Assembly: GCA_032027085.1 (NCBI GenBank)
Contig: JAVSMS010000001.1
Span: 3,945,730 to 4,009,729 of the forward strand
Direction of reading: 5' to 3'
Source: Pseudorhodoplanes sp.
GTDB lineage: Bacteria; Pseudomonadota; Alphaproteobacteria; Rhizobiales; Xanthobacteraceae
Length of the DNA stretch: 64,000 nucleotides
Under the pieces are notes generated by a model, which did no database searches, was not told the DNA's origin, and worked only from the letters and a program-made list of their open reading frames with translations. A program made the position numbers and the translations under genes. This document shows positions 28,926-37,103 of the stretch, piece after piece (the first letter of the stretch is position 1; every line of letters begins with the position of its first letter).

Positions 28926-29464
28926 TCGTTCCGGGAGCGGACACCTCCGCTCTCGCCGGCATTCTGCAGCCCGACGAACGCGTGATCTGGGCGGGACGGC
29001 CCGACCCCGCCGCAACCTTTCGCACGCAGCTGTTCTGGTGGTGGCTCGGTGTGCCGGTGCTCGGGATCACGGTCGGTCTGCGTCATGCTGGAATCATCTC
29101 ACCCGATATCAGCTACATTGCACTCGTGATCGCTTTCACCTTTCTGGTCGCGCCGGCCGTAATGGTCGCCGTCGCCTATGGCACCACCTACGCCATCACC
29201 GACCGGCGCGTGATCATCAAGTATGACACGGTCAGAACAAGACGGCGGCTGGTATGGTACAGCCTGGAGACGCTGGACAAGGAATTCGAAATCCTCAATA
29301 GCGGCGAGAATGTCGGGCATCTCTATTTTTTGTCCGGTGCCCGCTCGAAAGTGCCGGACGCCGATTACACGGGCAAGGTCGCGTTCCGCGAGGTGCGCAA
29401 CCCGCGCGAGGTCGCATCATTGCTCGAAAGCGCACGGAAACACCTGCAAACGAGGCCATCGTGA
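28922..29464 (+). CDS. PH-like domain membrane protein
   Basis: Starting from the GTG at 28922, which overlaps the rpe stop in GTGA, the 180-residue product begins with a cytoplasmic stretch [20 protein letters not shown], a sequence typical of bacterial PH-like domain proteins, then two membrane spans ([17 protein letters not shown] and [22 protein letters not shown]) and [12 protein letters not shown], the usual strand of the PH-like domain. The remaining residues form a basic beta-rich domain. The role is unknown. The frame is also open far upstream within rpe, but only this start fits the domain. Coupling to rpe may be incidental. Confidence 0.78.
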   Translation: MIVPGADTSALAGILQPDERVIWAGRPDPAATFRTQLFWWWLGVPVLGITVGLRHAGIISPDISYIALVIAFTFLVAPAVMVAVAYGTTYAITDRRVIIKYDTVRTRRRLVWYSLETLDKEFEILNSGENVGHLYFLSGARSKVPDADYTGKVAFREVRNPREVASLLESARKHLQTRPS

Positions 29465-29489
29465 CTTGATTTCGGCTTGGCACGATCGA

Positions 29490-29575
29490 TCGCGCGCATC
29501 CGCACCATGATCGGCGGCCCGCCTGATCGATCTGGAAGTCGAAGGCGGAATCACTCCGGCCCCGCCCCGCTCGCG
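29490..29575 (+). pseudogene. decayed fragment of an rpe-like gene
   Basis: Within the gap between the PH-like gene and the next one, 29507 onwards reads ATGATCGGCGGC, then ATCGATCTGGAAGTCGAAGG, and ATCACTCCGG, matching rpe at 28731-28799 ([22 protein letters not shown]) with scattered base changes and at least one inserted base, so that the frame shifts after MIGGPP. Only about 70-85 bases are recognisable; nothing of the rest of rpe is seen. It is probably a relic of a duplication. Confidence 0.6.
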
Positions 29576-29711
29576 GCGGCGATCTGCCGGCAGTGTCCGA
29601 TTCCGAAATCCGCAGCTCTCAAGCGAATTTCTGAAACGCCATACTGGACCTTCTCCGGATATTGCGGCTCAATAGGGATGCAAGCGGCACAATTCTCCCA
29701 AATCCGTAAAT

Positions 29712-30398
29712 GTGGATGGGGGTCAATTGAAACTATTCGCGATCTCGACTCGAGACGATTGTCGGAGGACGCGCGCACGGCGCGCGGGTATTATTGTCGT
29801 CCTCGCCGCGACTGTGCTGGCTTTCGGAACCAACCCCGCGCCGGCTATCAAGCTTTCGCCCGCTGTGGCGCAGATGTATGCCGCAACGGAGGCGCAGCCG
29901 CCGACGGCGGATCAGATGATGGTCTGCTACGGCTTCGTCTGCCGGCGCAAGATAGTCCTCCATTTCTCGCCGGCCGAGCGATCGACGCTGAAAAACATCC
30001 TTACAAGGGGCCGCACCTCCGCGGCCGATGAGCGCAAAGCGCTGCAGCGCGCCTTCGTGTGGTTCGACCAAAGGGTCGGCCGCGAAATCGGCACATCGCG
30101 GCGCGTGGCGCGGGCCGATTTTCGCGCGGGGGACGATGCGCACAACTTCGATTGTTTCGACACCACGCGCAATGCGGTGAGTCTGCTCCTGATCTTTCAG
30201 GAATGGGGATTGCTCAATCACCACATTGTCGCCGACCCGGAATTCCGGGGCAATGTCCTGGTCGGGCAGACGCCGCATAACACGGCCGTTCTGATCGATA
30301 AGAAGACACGGCAAAAGTGGGTGATCGACATGTGGACCACGGCTTACGGCCAGGTCCCCGACGTGATGCCGCTCGACAAATGGATGACGGAGAACTAG
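29712..30398 (+). CDS. exported protein of unknown function
   Basis: The 228-residue product has a basic N-terminus, one hydrophobic segment (AGIIVVLAATVLAFGTNPAPA) that can serve as a signal or anchor, then a mature part with CYGFVCRRKIVLHFS, a middle NFDCFDTTRNAVSLLLIF and the end KTRQKWVIDMWTTAYGQ. Cys and His residues placed around the mature domain (CFDT, LLNHHIV, HNTAV) suggest a papain/transglutaminase-like fold, but this is a guess. The start is uncertain: GTG 29712 or TTG 29727, of which the latter has GGGGG upstream. No neighbour on the same strand gives a clue. Confidence 0.68.
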   Translation: MDGGQLKLFAISTRDDCRRTRARRAGIIVVLAATVLAFGTNPAPAIKLSPAVAQMYAATEAQPPTADQMMVCYGFVCRRKIVLHFSPAERSTLKNILTRGRTSAADERKALQRAFVWFDQRVGREIGTSRRVARADFRAGDDAHNFDCFDTTRNAVSLLLIFQEWGLLNHHIVADPEFRGNVLVGQTPHNTAVLIDKKTRQKWVIDMWTTAYGQVPDVMPLDKWMTEN

Positions 30399-30496
30399 CT
30401 GCGCGAAACAGCCGCCCGATCTGATCCGCGGCGCCTCACTTCAAATCGCGGCCTCTGCATGCTAGTGAACCGCGAGTTCCACAGCCCCGATTCAGC

Positions 30497-30889
30497 ATGA
30501 AAACAGAACATCTTGCAGCGCTGATTATGTTTGCGCTCGCTCCCGGCTATGCCCAGGCAGAGACCTCCCGCTTCGACCGCAGCCTTCTTCATCTCGATCC
30601 GATGACGCGGCTGGAACAGGTCTGCGCGATTGAAACCATGGCGCGCGTAAACCGCGACGACAATCCGTACAAGCCCGATCGCGCCGTCATTTATGCCGTA
30701 TCAAAGCCGAATCTCGTCGGCGACACCGTGGCCGGCAATGGCGGGGCATTTCGCAGCAAGGGAAAATGGTATCAATATTCCTTCGTCTGCAAGACGACGC
30801 CAAACCACATGAAGGTCTCTTCGTTCAGCTATAAAATTGGAAAAGAGATTCCCCAGAATATGTGGGACGCTTACGGACTGTATCGTTGA
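30497..30889 (+). CDS. DUF930-domain secreted protein
   Basis: The 130-residue protein begins with a signal peptide (MKTEHLAALIMFALAPGYAQA) and continues with RSLLHLDPMTRLEQVCAIETMARV, the hallmark of DUF930 proteins found in Rhizobiales. Two further Cys (VCKTTP) and WYQYSF complete the domain. The function is unknown; it should act in the periplasm. The gene ends within a TGATG that overlaps an alternative start of the next gene, so the two small secreted protein genes are likely co-transcribed. Confidence 0.82.
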   Translation: MKTEHLAALIMFALAPGYAQAETSRFDRSLLHLDPMTRLEQVCAIETMARVNRDDNPYKPDRAVIYAVSKPNLVGDTVAGNGGAFRSKGKWYQYSFVCKTTPNHMKVSSFSYKIGKEIPQNMWDAYGLYR

Positions 30890-30915
30890 TGTTCTCTCCT
30901 TCCGGAGTGCGTAAC

Positions 30916-31686
30916 ATGTGCCGTGTCAGCGTTTACGCGCTCGCCGCTTTCATGGCGCTGGGCGGCGCCGCGCAGGCGGGCGATGCCGCTGCGCGGCGCT
31001 TCATCGGCTTCTCACCGGACGGGCGGTTCTTCGCCTTCGAGCAATACAGCATGATTTACGACGAGGCCGCGGCGTTCTCGGAATATGTGATCATCGATAC
31101 CGAAAAGAACCGCTTCGTGCCCGGCGCGCCGGTGCGCGTCTTCATCCGCGACGAGGCTGACGGGCTGGATGAGGAGAAGGCGCGCGCCGACGCGGAAAAG
31201 AAGGCAAAGCCGCTGCTGGACAAATTCAAGGTCAGCGAGCCCGGCAGCTACGTCGCCGGCCAGCCGTCGATGGATCTCGACGAGATCGGCGTCTACCAGA
31301 TGGAGCCGAAACCGCTGGCGAAGACACTGGACGTGCCGCTGCCCGGCGGGCGCAAGGCGCGGCTCGCGGCCTCAAGCCACCCGCTCGGCACCGCCGTGTG
31401 CGAAGGCTTTGGCGGCCGCGGACGGGCCGGCCGGGCGAAAGTGGCCGGGCTGAAGCTGACCCTCAGCCTCGACGGCTCAGCGCCCGTCATCCTGCAACAG
31501 GACAACGCCCTGCCGAAAAGCCGCCGCTGCGCCGCGAATTACGGGATCGCCGAGGCCTATCTGCATGCGGCAGAGGACGGGACGATCACCCTCGCCGCCC
31601 TGATCGAATATGCCGACAATGACGGCTACCATGCCGGGCCGAACCGGCGCTTCATGGCTGTGACCAAGCGGCTGGCGAAGCTTTAA
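30916..31686 (+). CDS. DUF2259-type predicted secreted protein
   Basis: A 256-residue protein with a signal peptide (MCRVSVYALAAFMALGGAAQA) followed by FIGFSPDGRFFAFEQYSM, YVIIDTEKNRFVPG and LPKSRRCAANYGIAEAYL, which I recognise as the DUF2259 pattern. It is predicted to be periplasmic; the function is unknown. The ATG at 30916 has GGAG at a good distance; an ATG at 30889 overlapping the upstream stop is the alternative. It forms a pair with the DUF930 gene. Confidence 0.78.
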   Translation: MCRVSVYALAAFMALGGAAQAGDAAARRFIGFSPDGRFFAFEQYSMIYDEAAAFSEYVIIDTEKNRFVPGAPVRVFIRDEADGLDEEKARADAEKKAKPLLDKFKVSEPGSYVAGQPSMDLDEIGVYQMEPKPLAKTLDVPLPGGRKARLAASSHPLGTAVCEGFGGRGRAGRAKVAGLKLTLSLDGSAPVILQQDNALPKSRRCAANYGIAEAYLHAAEDGTITLAALIEYADNDGYHAGPNRRFMAVTKRLAKL

Positions 31687-31709
31687 CACTCATGGTGCCG
31701 CCCCGCCCC

Positions 31710-31849
31710 TGTCGGGCTTGACCGACATGGGTATTGATGAGCGCAAGTCGGCCAAAGCCGACTTGCGGGGCGCAGCGTCTCGACCCGCCACCGATCTCGG
31801 GTTTACCCAAGATCGGATTTAGGGTGACGCTAGTCGGTCGCGGCCGACT
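31710..31849. repeat. cluster of palindromic repeats between DUF2259 gene and purB
   Basis: Three hairpins lie in the 273-base gap: TGTCGG-GCTTGA-CCGACA (31710-31727); CGCAAGTCGGC-CAAA-GCCGACTTGCG (31742-31767), a perfect 11-base stem; and AGTCGG...CCGACT (31832-31849). The AAGTCGG core is shared with 28169-28196. They look like members of one dispersed palindrome family; the gap otherwise contains only the purB 5' region. Confidence 0.55.
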
Positions 31850-31959
31850 TGCGGTGCTGCACGCCTTCGGCGGGCTGATGAGGACAAGTGGATAAACTCT
31901 GTTTTGCGACGCGAGGCTGGCTCTGCTAGAGCGCACTCATTCGGAGAAAGAACAACCGC

Positions 31960-33273
31960 ATGATTCCCCGTTATTCCCGCCCCGAAATGGCCGCCATCTG
32001 GTCGCCCGAGCAGCGTTTCCGCATCTGGTTCGAGATCGAGGCGCATGCGACCGAGGCGCTGGCGGAGCTGGGCGTGGTGCCGAAAGAGGCCGCCCGCATC
32101 GTCCGCGAAAAAGGCCAGGCCGCGACCTTCAACGTCGCGCGGATCGAGGAGATCGAGGCCGAGGTCAAGCACGACGTCATCGCCTTCCTCACCCATCTCG
32201 CTGAAATCGTCGGACCTGAAGCCCGCTTCGTGCACCAGGGCATGACCTCCTCCGACGTGCTCGACACCTGCCTGAACGTACAGCTCGTGCAGGCCGCCGA
32301 CATCCTGATCGCCGATGTGGACAAGCTTCTGGCCGCGCTGAAGAAGCGCGCCTTCGAGCACAAGCTGACGCCGACCATCGGCCGCTCGCACGGCATCCAC
32401 GCGGAACCCGTAACTTTCGGGCTGAAGATGGTGCAGGCCTATGCGGAATTCTCACGCGCGCGCGAGCGCCTGGTCGCGGCGCGCAAGGAGGTGGCGACCT
32501 GTGCGATCTCCGGCGCGGTCGGCACCTTCGCGCAGATCGACCCGCGCGTGGAGGCTCACGTCGCCAAAGCGATGGGTCTGGAGGTGGAGCCGGTTTCGAC
32601 GCAGGTGATCCCGCGCGACCGGCACGCAATGTATTTCGCAACGCTCGGCGTCGTCGCCTCCTCGATGGAGCGGCTGGCGATCGAGATCCGACATCTGCAG
32701 CGCACCGAGGTGCTGGAGGCGGAAGAGTATTTCTCGCCGGGCCAGAAAGGCTCTTCGGCGATGCCGCACAAGCGAAATCCGGTGCTAACGGAAAATCTCA
32801 CCGGCCTCGCCCGCATGGTGCGCGCCTATGCGCTGCCGGCGATGGAGAATGTCGCGCTTTGGCATGAACGCGACATCTCGCATTCGTCGGTGGAACGCAT
32901 GATCGGACCGGACGCGACCGTGACGCTGGATTTCGCGCTCAATCGTCTGGCCGGCGTGATCGACAAGCTCGTCGTCTATCCGGAGAACATGCTGAAGAAT
33001 CTCGACCGCCTCGGCGGCCTCGTACATTCGCAGCGCGTCTTGATCGCGCTGACGCAGAAGGGCGTCGCGCGCGAAGAAGCCTATCGTATCGTGCAGGACA
33101 ATGCGATGAAGGTCTGGCGCGGCGAAGGCGACTTCCTTACCTTCCTGAAGAACGATCCGCGCGTGACGGCGAAAATGTCAGCCACGGAGATCGAAGAGAA
33201 TTTCGATCTCGGCTATCACTTCAAGCACGTGGATACGATCTTCCAGCGCGTGTTCGGTACGGCTACTGCCTAA
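31960..33273 (+). CDS. purB: adenylosuccinate lyase
   Basis: The 437-residue enzyme carries the superfamily signature KGSSAMPHKRNP, with Gly264-Ser265-Ser266 at its start, and the PurB-specific N-terminus MIPRYSRPEMAAIWSPEQRF plus HQGMTSSDVLDT and GRSHGIHAEP, which hold the catalytic His residues. It acts twice in purine biosynthesis, releasing fumarate from SAICAR and from adenylosuccinate. AGAAAGAAC lies just before the ATG. The gene ends in a strong bidirectional terminator that also serves the convergent DUF4168 gene. A second superfamily member in the window is pcaB. Confidence 0.96.
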   Translation: MIPRYSRPEMAAIWSPEQRFRIWFEIEAHATEALAELGVVPKEAARIVREKGQAATFNVARIEEIEAEVKHDVIAFLTHLAEIVGPEARFVHQGMTSSDVLDTCLNVQLVQAADILIADVDKLLAALKKRAFEHKLTPTIGRSHGIHAEPVTFGLKMVQAYAEFSRARERLVAARKEVATCAISGAVGTFAQIDPRVEAHVAKAMGLEVEPVSTQVIPRDRHAMYFATLGVVASSMERLAIEIRHLQRTEVLEAEEYFSPGQKGSSAMPHKRNPVLTENLTGLARMVRAYALPAMENVALWHERDISHSSVERMIGPDATVTLDFALNRLAGVIDKLVVYPENMLKNLDRLGGLVHSQRVLIALTQKGVAREEAYRIVQDNAMKVWRGEGDFLTFLKNDPRVTAKMSATEIEENFDLGYHFKHVDTIFQRVFGTATA

Positions 33274-33276
33274 CAG

Positions 33277-33311
33277 AAAAAGCCCCGCGGATCATTCCGC
33301 GGGGCTTTTTT
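33277..33311. terminator. bidirectional terminator between purB and the DUF4168 gene
   Basis: AAAAAGCCCCGCGG-ATCATT-CCGCGGGGCTTTTTT: a nine-base GC-rich stem (33282-33290 with 33297-33305) with A and T runs on both sides, so it can end transcription from purB on the plus strand and from the convergent minus-strand gene. Confidence 0.93.
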
Positions 33312-33319
33312 CACGTCTA

Positions 33320-33721
33320 CTATTTCGTCTTCACCCGGCTCAGGATTTTCTGCCGCACCTGCGGATCGTTCTGCGCCACCTGGATGATCGAGTTGTATTC
33401 CTCAACCGACAGGCCCTGATCGGTGACGGCCTTGGAGAGCGCCGTATTCGCTTCCTTGGTGATGCGCTCCTGATCGGCGGCGGGCGCGGAGGTCAGCTGC
33501 TTCTCATAGTTGCGCTTCAGGTCGGTGACCTTTTCAAGCGCGGCCGCTGCGGCATCCAACTTCTGATCCGGAATGTTGGACGGCTGCGCCTGCGGCTGGG
33601 TCTGCGCGGGCGCATTCGGCGCCGGAGATTGGGCGAAAGCGGCTGACGCAAGAACAAGCGCCGCCGCCGAAAGACCTGCGACCGCAAGGCGGCGGGCATT
33701 CATTGCCGAAAGTGACTGCAT
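33320..33721 (-). CDS. DUF4168-domain secreted protein
   Basis: The 133-residue protein has a long signal peptide (NARRLAVAGLSAAALVLASAAFAQ), a Pro/Gln-rich linker (SPAPNAPAQTQPQAQP) and a helical DUF4168 domain, ending GLSVEEYNSIIQVAQNDPQVRQ. Such proteins are periplasmic with unknown function. The ATG at 33721 is preceded by AAGGAGAGC, a strong ribosome binding site, whereas the frame open to 33820 has none. It is convergent with purB. Confidence 0.85.
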   Translation of the reverse strand: MQSLSAMNARRLAVAGLSAAALVLASAAFAQSPAPNAPAQTQPQAQPSNIPDQKLDAAAAALEKVTDLKRNYEKQLTSAPAADQERITKEANTALSKAVTDQGLSVEEYNSIIQVAQNDPQVRQKILSRVKTK

Positions 33722-33909
33722 ATTGCTCTCCTTCATGCGCTGAAACATCCGTTCCCCGCATTCGCATGTCATTGGGTCCGTTGACGCAGCGCTGGCTGCG
33801 TCAAAAACCATGATGGGCAATTTGTCGCGGCGAGATGTGTGGAAAGTATGGACTGAAGGCGCTCACACTGCGACAAGATCGCGCCGCGACAATGGCTTTG
33901 CCACTGCGA

Positions 33910-34200
33910 TCAGTGTTCCGTTCCGAGAACAACCACCACATCAGTCACTTCAGGCCGATGCGGCGCCAGGCTCGTGTGATTCGCGTCGCTCCAGCTCGCA
34001 AGTTTCACCACTTTCCCCGACTGAACGCCTGTTTCCGTCGGCTCGACCGGCTCGACGATGTGAAGTCCGTTGCCGTCCAGAAAGAAAGTGTGATCCCCGA
34101 ACATGTTGTTGAGCTGTGGAATGGCGGGATGCGTCTCCGGAATGGTCTCTGCATCGAACTGGCTGACCGTCCGTTTCACGAGTTCGCTTGTCAGTTTCAT
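33910..34200 (-). CDS. small protein of unknown function (96 aa)
   Basis: Starting from the ATG at 34200 (MKLTSELVKRTVSQFDAETI), with AAGGA upstream, the acidic 96-residue product has no signal peptide or membrane segment. It contains PQLNNMFGDHTFFLDGNGL and ends in DVVVVLGTEH. I do not recognise a family. A second ATG two codons earlier (34206) is possible, and the frame is open to 34296. It stands between two unrelated genes on the same strand. Confidence 0.65.
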   Translation of the reverse strand: MKLTSELVKRTVSQFDAETIPETHPAIPQLNNMFGDHTFFLDGNGLHIVEPVEPTETGVQSGKVVKLASWSDANHTSLAPHRPEVTDVVVVLGTEH

Positions 34201-34386
34201 ATGCATTCCTTTCGATTGGGCTGTGCCCTTCGATTGGATTACGCAACGCAAGCGTAGCGTCACGCCGCGACCGCTTCCCGATCGCGTAGCCGGCACATGG
34301 GGTGATCGGTCAAGCGATCAAGGATTTTTTCCAACTTTTCCTGCCGGCGAAATTTGAGGCTATGAGGGGAACCGCAGCGGCGGGAA

Positions 34387-34779
34387 TCAAGCTTCTTGAA
34401 TAAAGACGAGCCGGTCGGGCCGTGTCACGAAGCGGCCGACAATCACGCGCTCCATGCGGCCCGACACAAGTTCGATGTCGACCGTGAATTCGCAGATATG
34501 GCCGCCGCTTTCCGCCCCCGGCCGGCACGCGCGCTTGCGGAAGGAGGCGATCCTGAACCGGTCAAAGCCCCTGTCGCGGATCGCCGCAACCGCCGCAGGC
34601 CCGCCCGTTTCGGCGGCAAAATCGAGGGCGTTGCGTACCTGCCGCGTCAGGATCTCCTCAAAGGCGAGACGCATCTGCATCTCGCTCGGCTCGCCGCCGG
34701 TGGCGGCCGGCGCGGCGACGCTCAGCGCGGCAAGCAGGCCCGCCAGCAGCAGACAGAAAACAAGACAGACCGCGCGCAT
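34387..34779 (-). CDS. secreted protein of unknown function
   Basis: A 130-residue product with a signal peptide (RAVCLVFCLLLAGLLAALSVAAPA) and a mature domain with two Cys (RKRACRPGAESGGHICEF) that could form a disulfide, and a C-terminal beta-rich part (TVDIELVSGRMERVIVGRFV). No family is recognised. The ATG at 34779 was selected because it starts the signal peptide; the open frame upstream to 34827 would add polar residues first. The PPOX gene upstream on the same strand ends about 90 bases before it. Confidence 0.68.
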   Translation of the reverse strand: MRAVCLVFCLLLAGLLAALSVAAPAATGGEPSEMQMRLAFEEILTRQVRNALDFAAETGGPAAVAAIRDRGFDRFRIASFRKRACRPGAESGGHICEFTVDIELVSGRMERVIVGRFVTRPDRLVFIQEA

Positions 34780-34865
34780 CGCCACCCTCGTCGCCCCGTG
34801 CAGGCCGGGGCATGTCGAAGGTACCAAAAGACCTTTGCGGTACGGTGTTATGGATCGCTCTAATT

Positions 34866-35513
34866 TTACCGATCCAACCCGTGTTCCTGAGCGGCGTCTG
34901 ACTGGTGGCCGATCTGGCCTGCCGGCGCGCGCGGGTGCACCACATCCTTGAAATCGGCAAATCCCTTCCAGGCCGGCTCAAGCGGCGCGCAATCCGGCCT
35001 CGGGATGTAGTCGGAGGACGACATCATCTGCATGTTCGGGATGTAGCGTGGGCAATTCGGGAAGATCGCGCGCGCCGTCACCCGCACCATGAGCTGCGCG
35101 CCGACCGTATCCGCCAGCAGCGGGTCATCCCGGCTGATCAGGGCGGTGCCGTTGACGCGCAGGCGCTTCGGCTTGTCATGCATGGCGATGAACAGCAGAC
35201 CGACATTGGGATTGACCAGCACATTGCCCAGGCTCTTGAACATGCCGTTGCCATCGTAGTCGGGAAAGGCAAGCTCGGACGGCCCGGTCACACGCACGAA
35301 ACCGGGCGGGCCGCCCTTGAACGAGCAATCGGGGCGTCCTTCCGCATCGGCCGTCGCAAGGAAGAAGTATTGAACGCCTTCGAGATACAGCTTGTCGTCG
35401 GCGGTAAAGGCCGTGCGCGTCAGCTTTTCTTCAAGACGATCGGAGATGCGGCGCGACGCGAATTCGTCCTGCAGCTGCCGGTTTCCCTCGTGAAACATGA
35501 TGGAGTGCGACAT
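34866..35513 (-). CDS. pyridoxamine 5'-phosphate oxidase-fold flavoprotein
   Basis: The 215-residue protein is a split-barrel FMN-binding protein: FFLATADAEGRPDCSFKGGPPGFV and SLGNVLVNPNVGLLFIAMHDKPKRLRVNG are typical for the PPOX family. It most likely reduces or binds a flavin-like substrate and is not a true PdxH, since the PdxH C-terminal signature is missing. The C-terminal 30 residues (VHPRAPAGQIGHQSDAAQEH) are polar. The ATG at 35513 fits the family start and faces the plus-strand inhibitor gene with a 77-base divergent gap. Confidence 0.83.
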   Translation of the reverse strand: MSHSIMFHEGNRQLQDEFASRRISDRLEEKLTRTAFTADDKLYLEGVQYFFLATADAEGRPDCSFKGGPPGFVRVTGPSELAFPDYDGNGMFKSLGNVLVNPNVGLLFIAMHDKPKRLRVNGTALISRDDPLLADTVGAQLMVRVTARAIFPNCPRYIPNMQMMSSSDYIPRPDCAPLEPAWKGFADFKDVVHPRAPAGQIGHQSDAAQEHGLDR

Positions 35514-35590
35514 GACAAAGCCTCATGGGTCCAACTGCTTGCCTCTCCGCCTATTCTGCCGCAAATTGCCGTGCTGCTGCAGGGGGGACC

Positions 35591-36124
35591 ATGACGAAAA
35601 CCGCATTCACCGCGGGAGCTGCAATATTGCTCGCAGCGACAACCGGGATGGCTCAGACGTCGGGCACCACAACCCAATCCAAGACCACAACGACCACCAC
35701 CAAATGGCAAAGCCCCGATGGCACCCGGGGCGGATCGAGCGCGACCACCCATACCAACACGCAGTCGAAAAGCGTGACCATCGGCACATCCGCCCCGCCG
35801 CGACCGCACAATTCCGGATGGCACAGTCCGCAGCGTCCTTCCGCTGGAACCCCGTTTGCCGGCGGCTGGAGCATGGTCGTGGGCAAAGGCCGCCCCTGCG
35901 TCCTGACGCTCTACGCCGGGTTCAGCCCGGAGGGAGGTGGCGCCACCACGAGCGGCTGCGCGTCTGCCGACCTGCAGGCAATTGGCAACTGGGTGATGCA
36001 GGGCGGGCATACATTGACGCTGACCAAAGGCCTGGTCTCGACCGTGGCCACGCTCACACGTAGCGGGCCAGGGCGATTCCAGGGAATGACCAAAGCCGGC
36101 GAACCCATCACCGTGTGGCGCTAG
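35591..36124 (+). CDS. AprI/Inh-like metalloprotease inhibitor family protein
   Basis: The 177-residue protein has a signal peptide (MTKTAFTAGAAILLAATTGMAQ), a Thr/Ser-rich linker of about 60 residues with TTTTTTK, and a C-terminal domain FAGGWSMVVGKGRPCVLTLYAGF ... SGCASADLQAIGNWVMQGGHTLTL ... FQGMTKAGEPITVWR that follows the pattern of AprI/Inh inhibitors (a Trp-containing first strand, two Cys, final short strands). Such proteins guard the periplasm against their own secreted metalloproteases, but no protease lies nearby, so the role here is inferred only. The ATG at 35591 begins the signal peptide. Confidence 0.75.
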   Translation: MTKTAFTAGAAILLAATTGMAQTSGTTTQSKTTTTTTKWQSPDGTRGGSSATTHTNTQSKSVTIGTSAPPRPHNSGWHSPQRPSAGTPFAGGWSMVVGKGRPCVLTLYAGFSPEGGGATTSGCASADLQAIGNWVMQGGHTLTLTKGLVSTVATLTRSGPGRFQGMTKAGEPITVWR

Positions 36125-36183
36125 CGCCCACCAGGTGCTCATGAGCAAAATGAAAAGTGCAAAAAAAGAACACAAAGACAAGA

Positions 36184-36768
36184 ATGAAGAAAACTTCCAA
36201 GGTCACGCTGAAGCCGCGCCTGAAGGAGATTCCCGAATCCGAGATGACGCCGAAGCAACGTGAGGTCATGGCGGAAATCCAGGCCTCCCGCGGCCGCGCC
36301 ACGTTGGGCGGGCCGTTCGGGGTCATGCTGCACGCACCTGAATATGGCGACCTGGCGCAGAAGCTCGGCGCCTTCTGCCGCTACAAGACGGCGGTGCCCC
36401 CGCGCCTGTCCGAATTCACCATCCTGGTGATCGGGCGCATCTGGCGCTCGCAATATGAATTCTGGATACATGCGCCGATTGCCGAAAAAGCCGGCGTGCC
36501 AAAACAGACCATCGCCGATCTGCGCGCGGGGCGGCGGCCGAAAAAGCTGAGCAAGGACGAGCGCGCGATCTACGATTTCGTGGAAGAGCTGCACAGGACG
36601 CGGCGGGTCTCGAACAGAACATACAGCAAGGTGCACGCTTTGTTCGGCGACGCCGGCATGGTCGAATTCGCCGGCATCCTTGGCTATTACACGCTGGTTG
36701 CAATGTCGCTGAACGTCTTCAACGTGCCGATCCCGGCCGGCGAAGCTTTGCCCTTCCGCGAGAAATAG
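36184..36768 (+). CDS. carboxymuconolactone decarboxylase-family (AhpD-like) protein
   Basis: A 194-residue member of the CMD superfamily: SRGRATLGGPFGVMLHAPEYGDLAQKLGAFCRY, then RLSEFTILVIGRIWRSQYEFWIH, and GYYTLVAMSLNVFNVPIPAG near the end. The usual CXXC redox pair of AhpD is not seen; the WIHAPIAEKAG segment carries the family His. It is unlike the PcaC at 10702-11088 in length and motif, so its substrate is unknown. The ATG at 36184 begins MKKTSKVTLKPRLKEIPES; an upstream GTG at 36157 adds a Lys-rich leader. Confidence 0.82.
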   Translation: MKKTSKVTLKPRLKEIPESEMTPKQREVMAEIQASRGRATLGGPFGVMLHAPEYGDLAQKLGAFCRYKTAVPPRLSEFTILVIGRIWRSQYEFWIHAPIAEKAGVPKQTIADLRAGRRPKKLSKDERAIYDFVEELHRTRRVSNRTYSKVHALFGDAGMVEFAGILGYYTLVAMSLNVFNVPIPAGEALPFREK

Positions 36769-37103
36769 TGTGCGCTATTCAGAGGCTGGATTAAGCTGCA
36801 GGTCCTGCAGCGCATCCGTGACGCGCCCGTCGCGATAAAGGCCGCCAGCCGCCTATTCCGGTTCGGCGAGAGTTTCACAACCTCTCCGCGTGCCGGAATC
36901 CGCGTGAGCGCCGCATGTCCCGGCCCGGCAGGGCTGGCATCAAGGCTGAGATGCAGATGAACTTTCCAGCCCGCAGGCACATTGCTTCGCGCAGCGTGGA
37001 ATAGCCGTTACCGCCAACATGCGGCAAACAACGAAACGTCAGCGATTCGGCGTTCGCGTGCGGATCGGTTATAATGGCGTTTCGTTATCCGTCAGGATCG
37101 CCA
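36769..37103. other. gap of 335 bases without a clear gene
   Basis: On the minus strand 36980-36800 encodes a plausible protein segment (VPAGWKVHLHLSLDA ... LTRIPARGEVVKLSP) that appears to continue in another frame as LYRDGRVTDALQDLQLNPAS and a stop at about 36777. This could be a frameshifted remnant or chance; see findings. The rest is upstream DNA of the next gene. No terminator or promoter was recognised. Confidence 0.4.
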
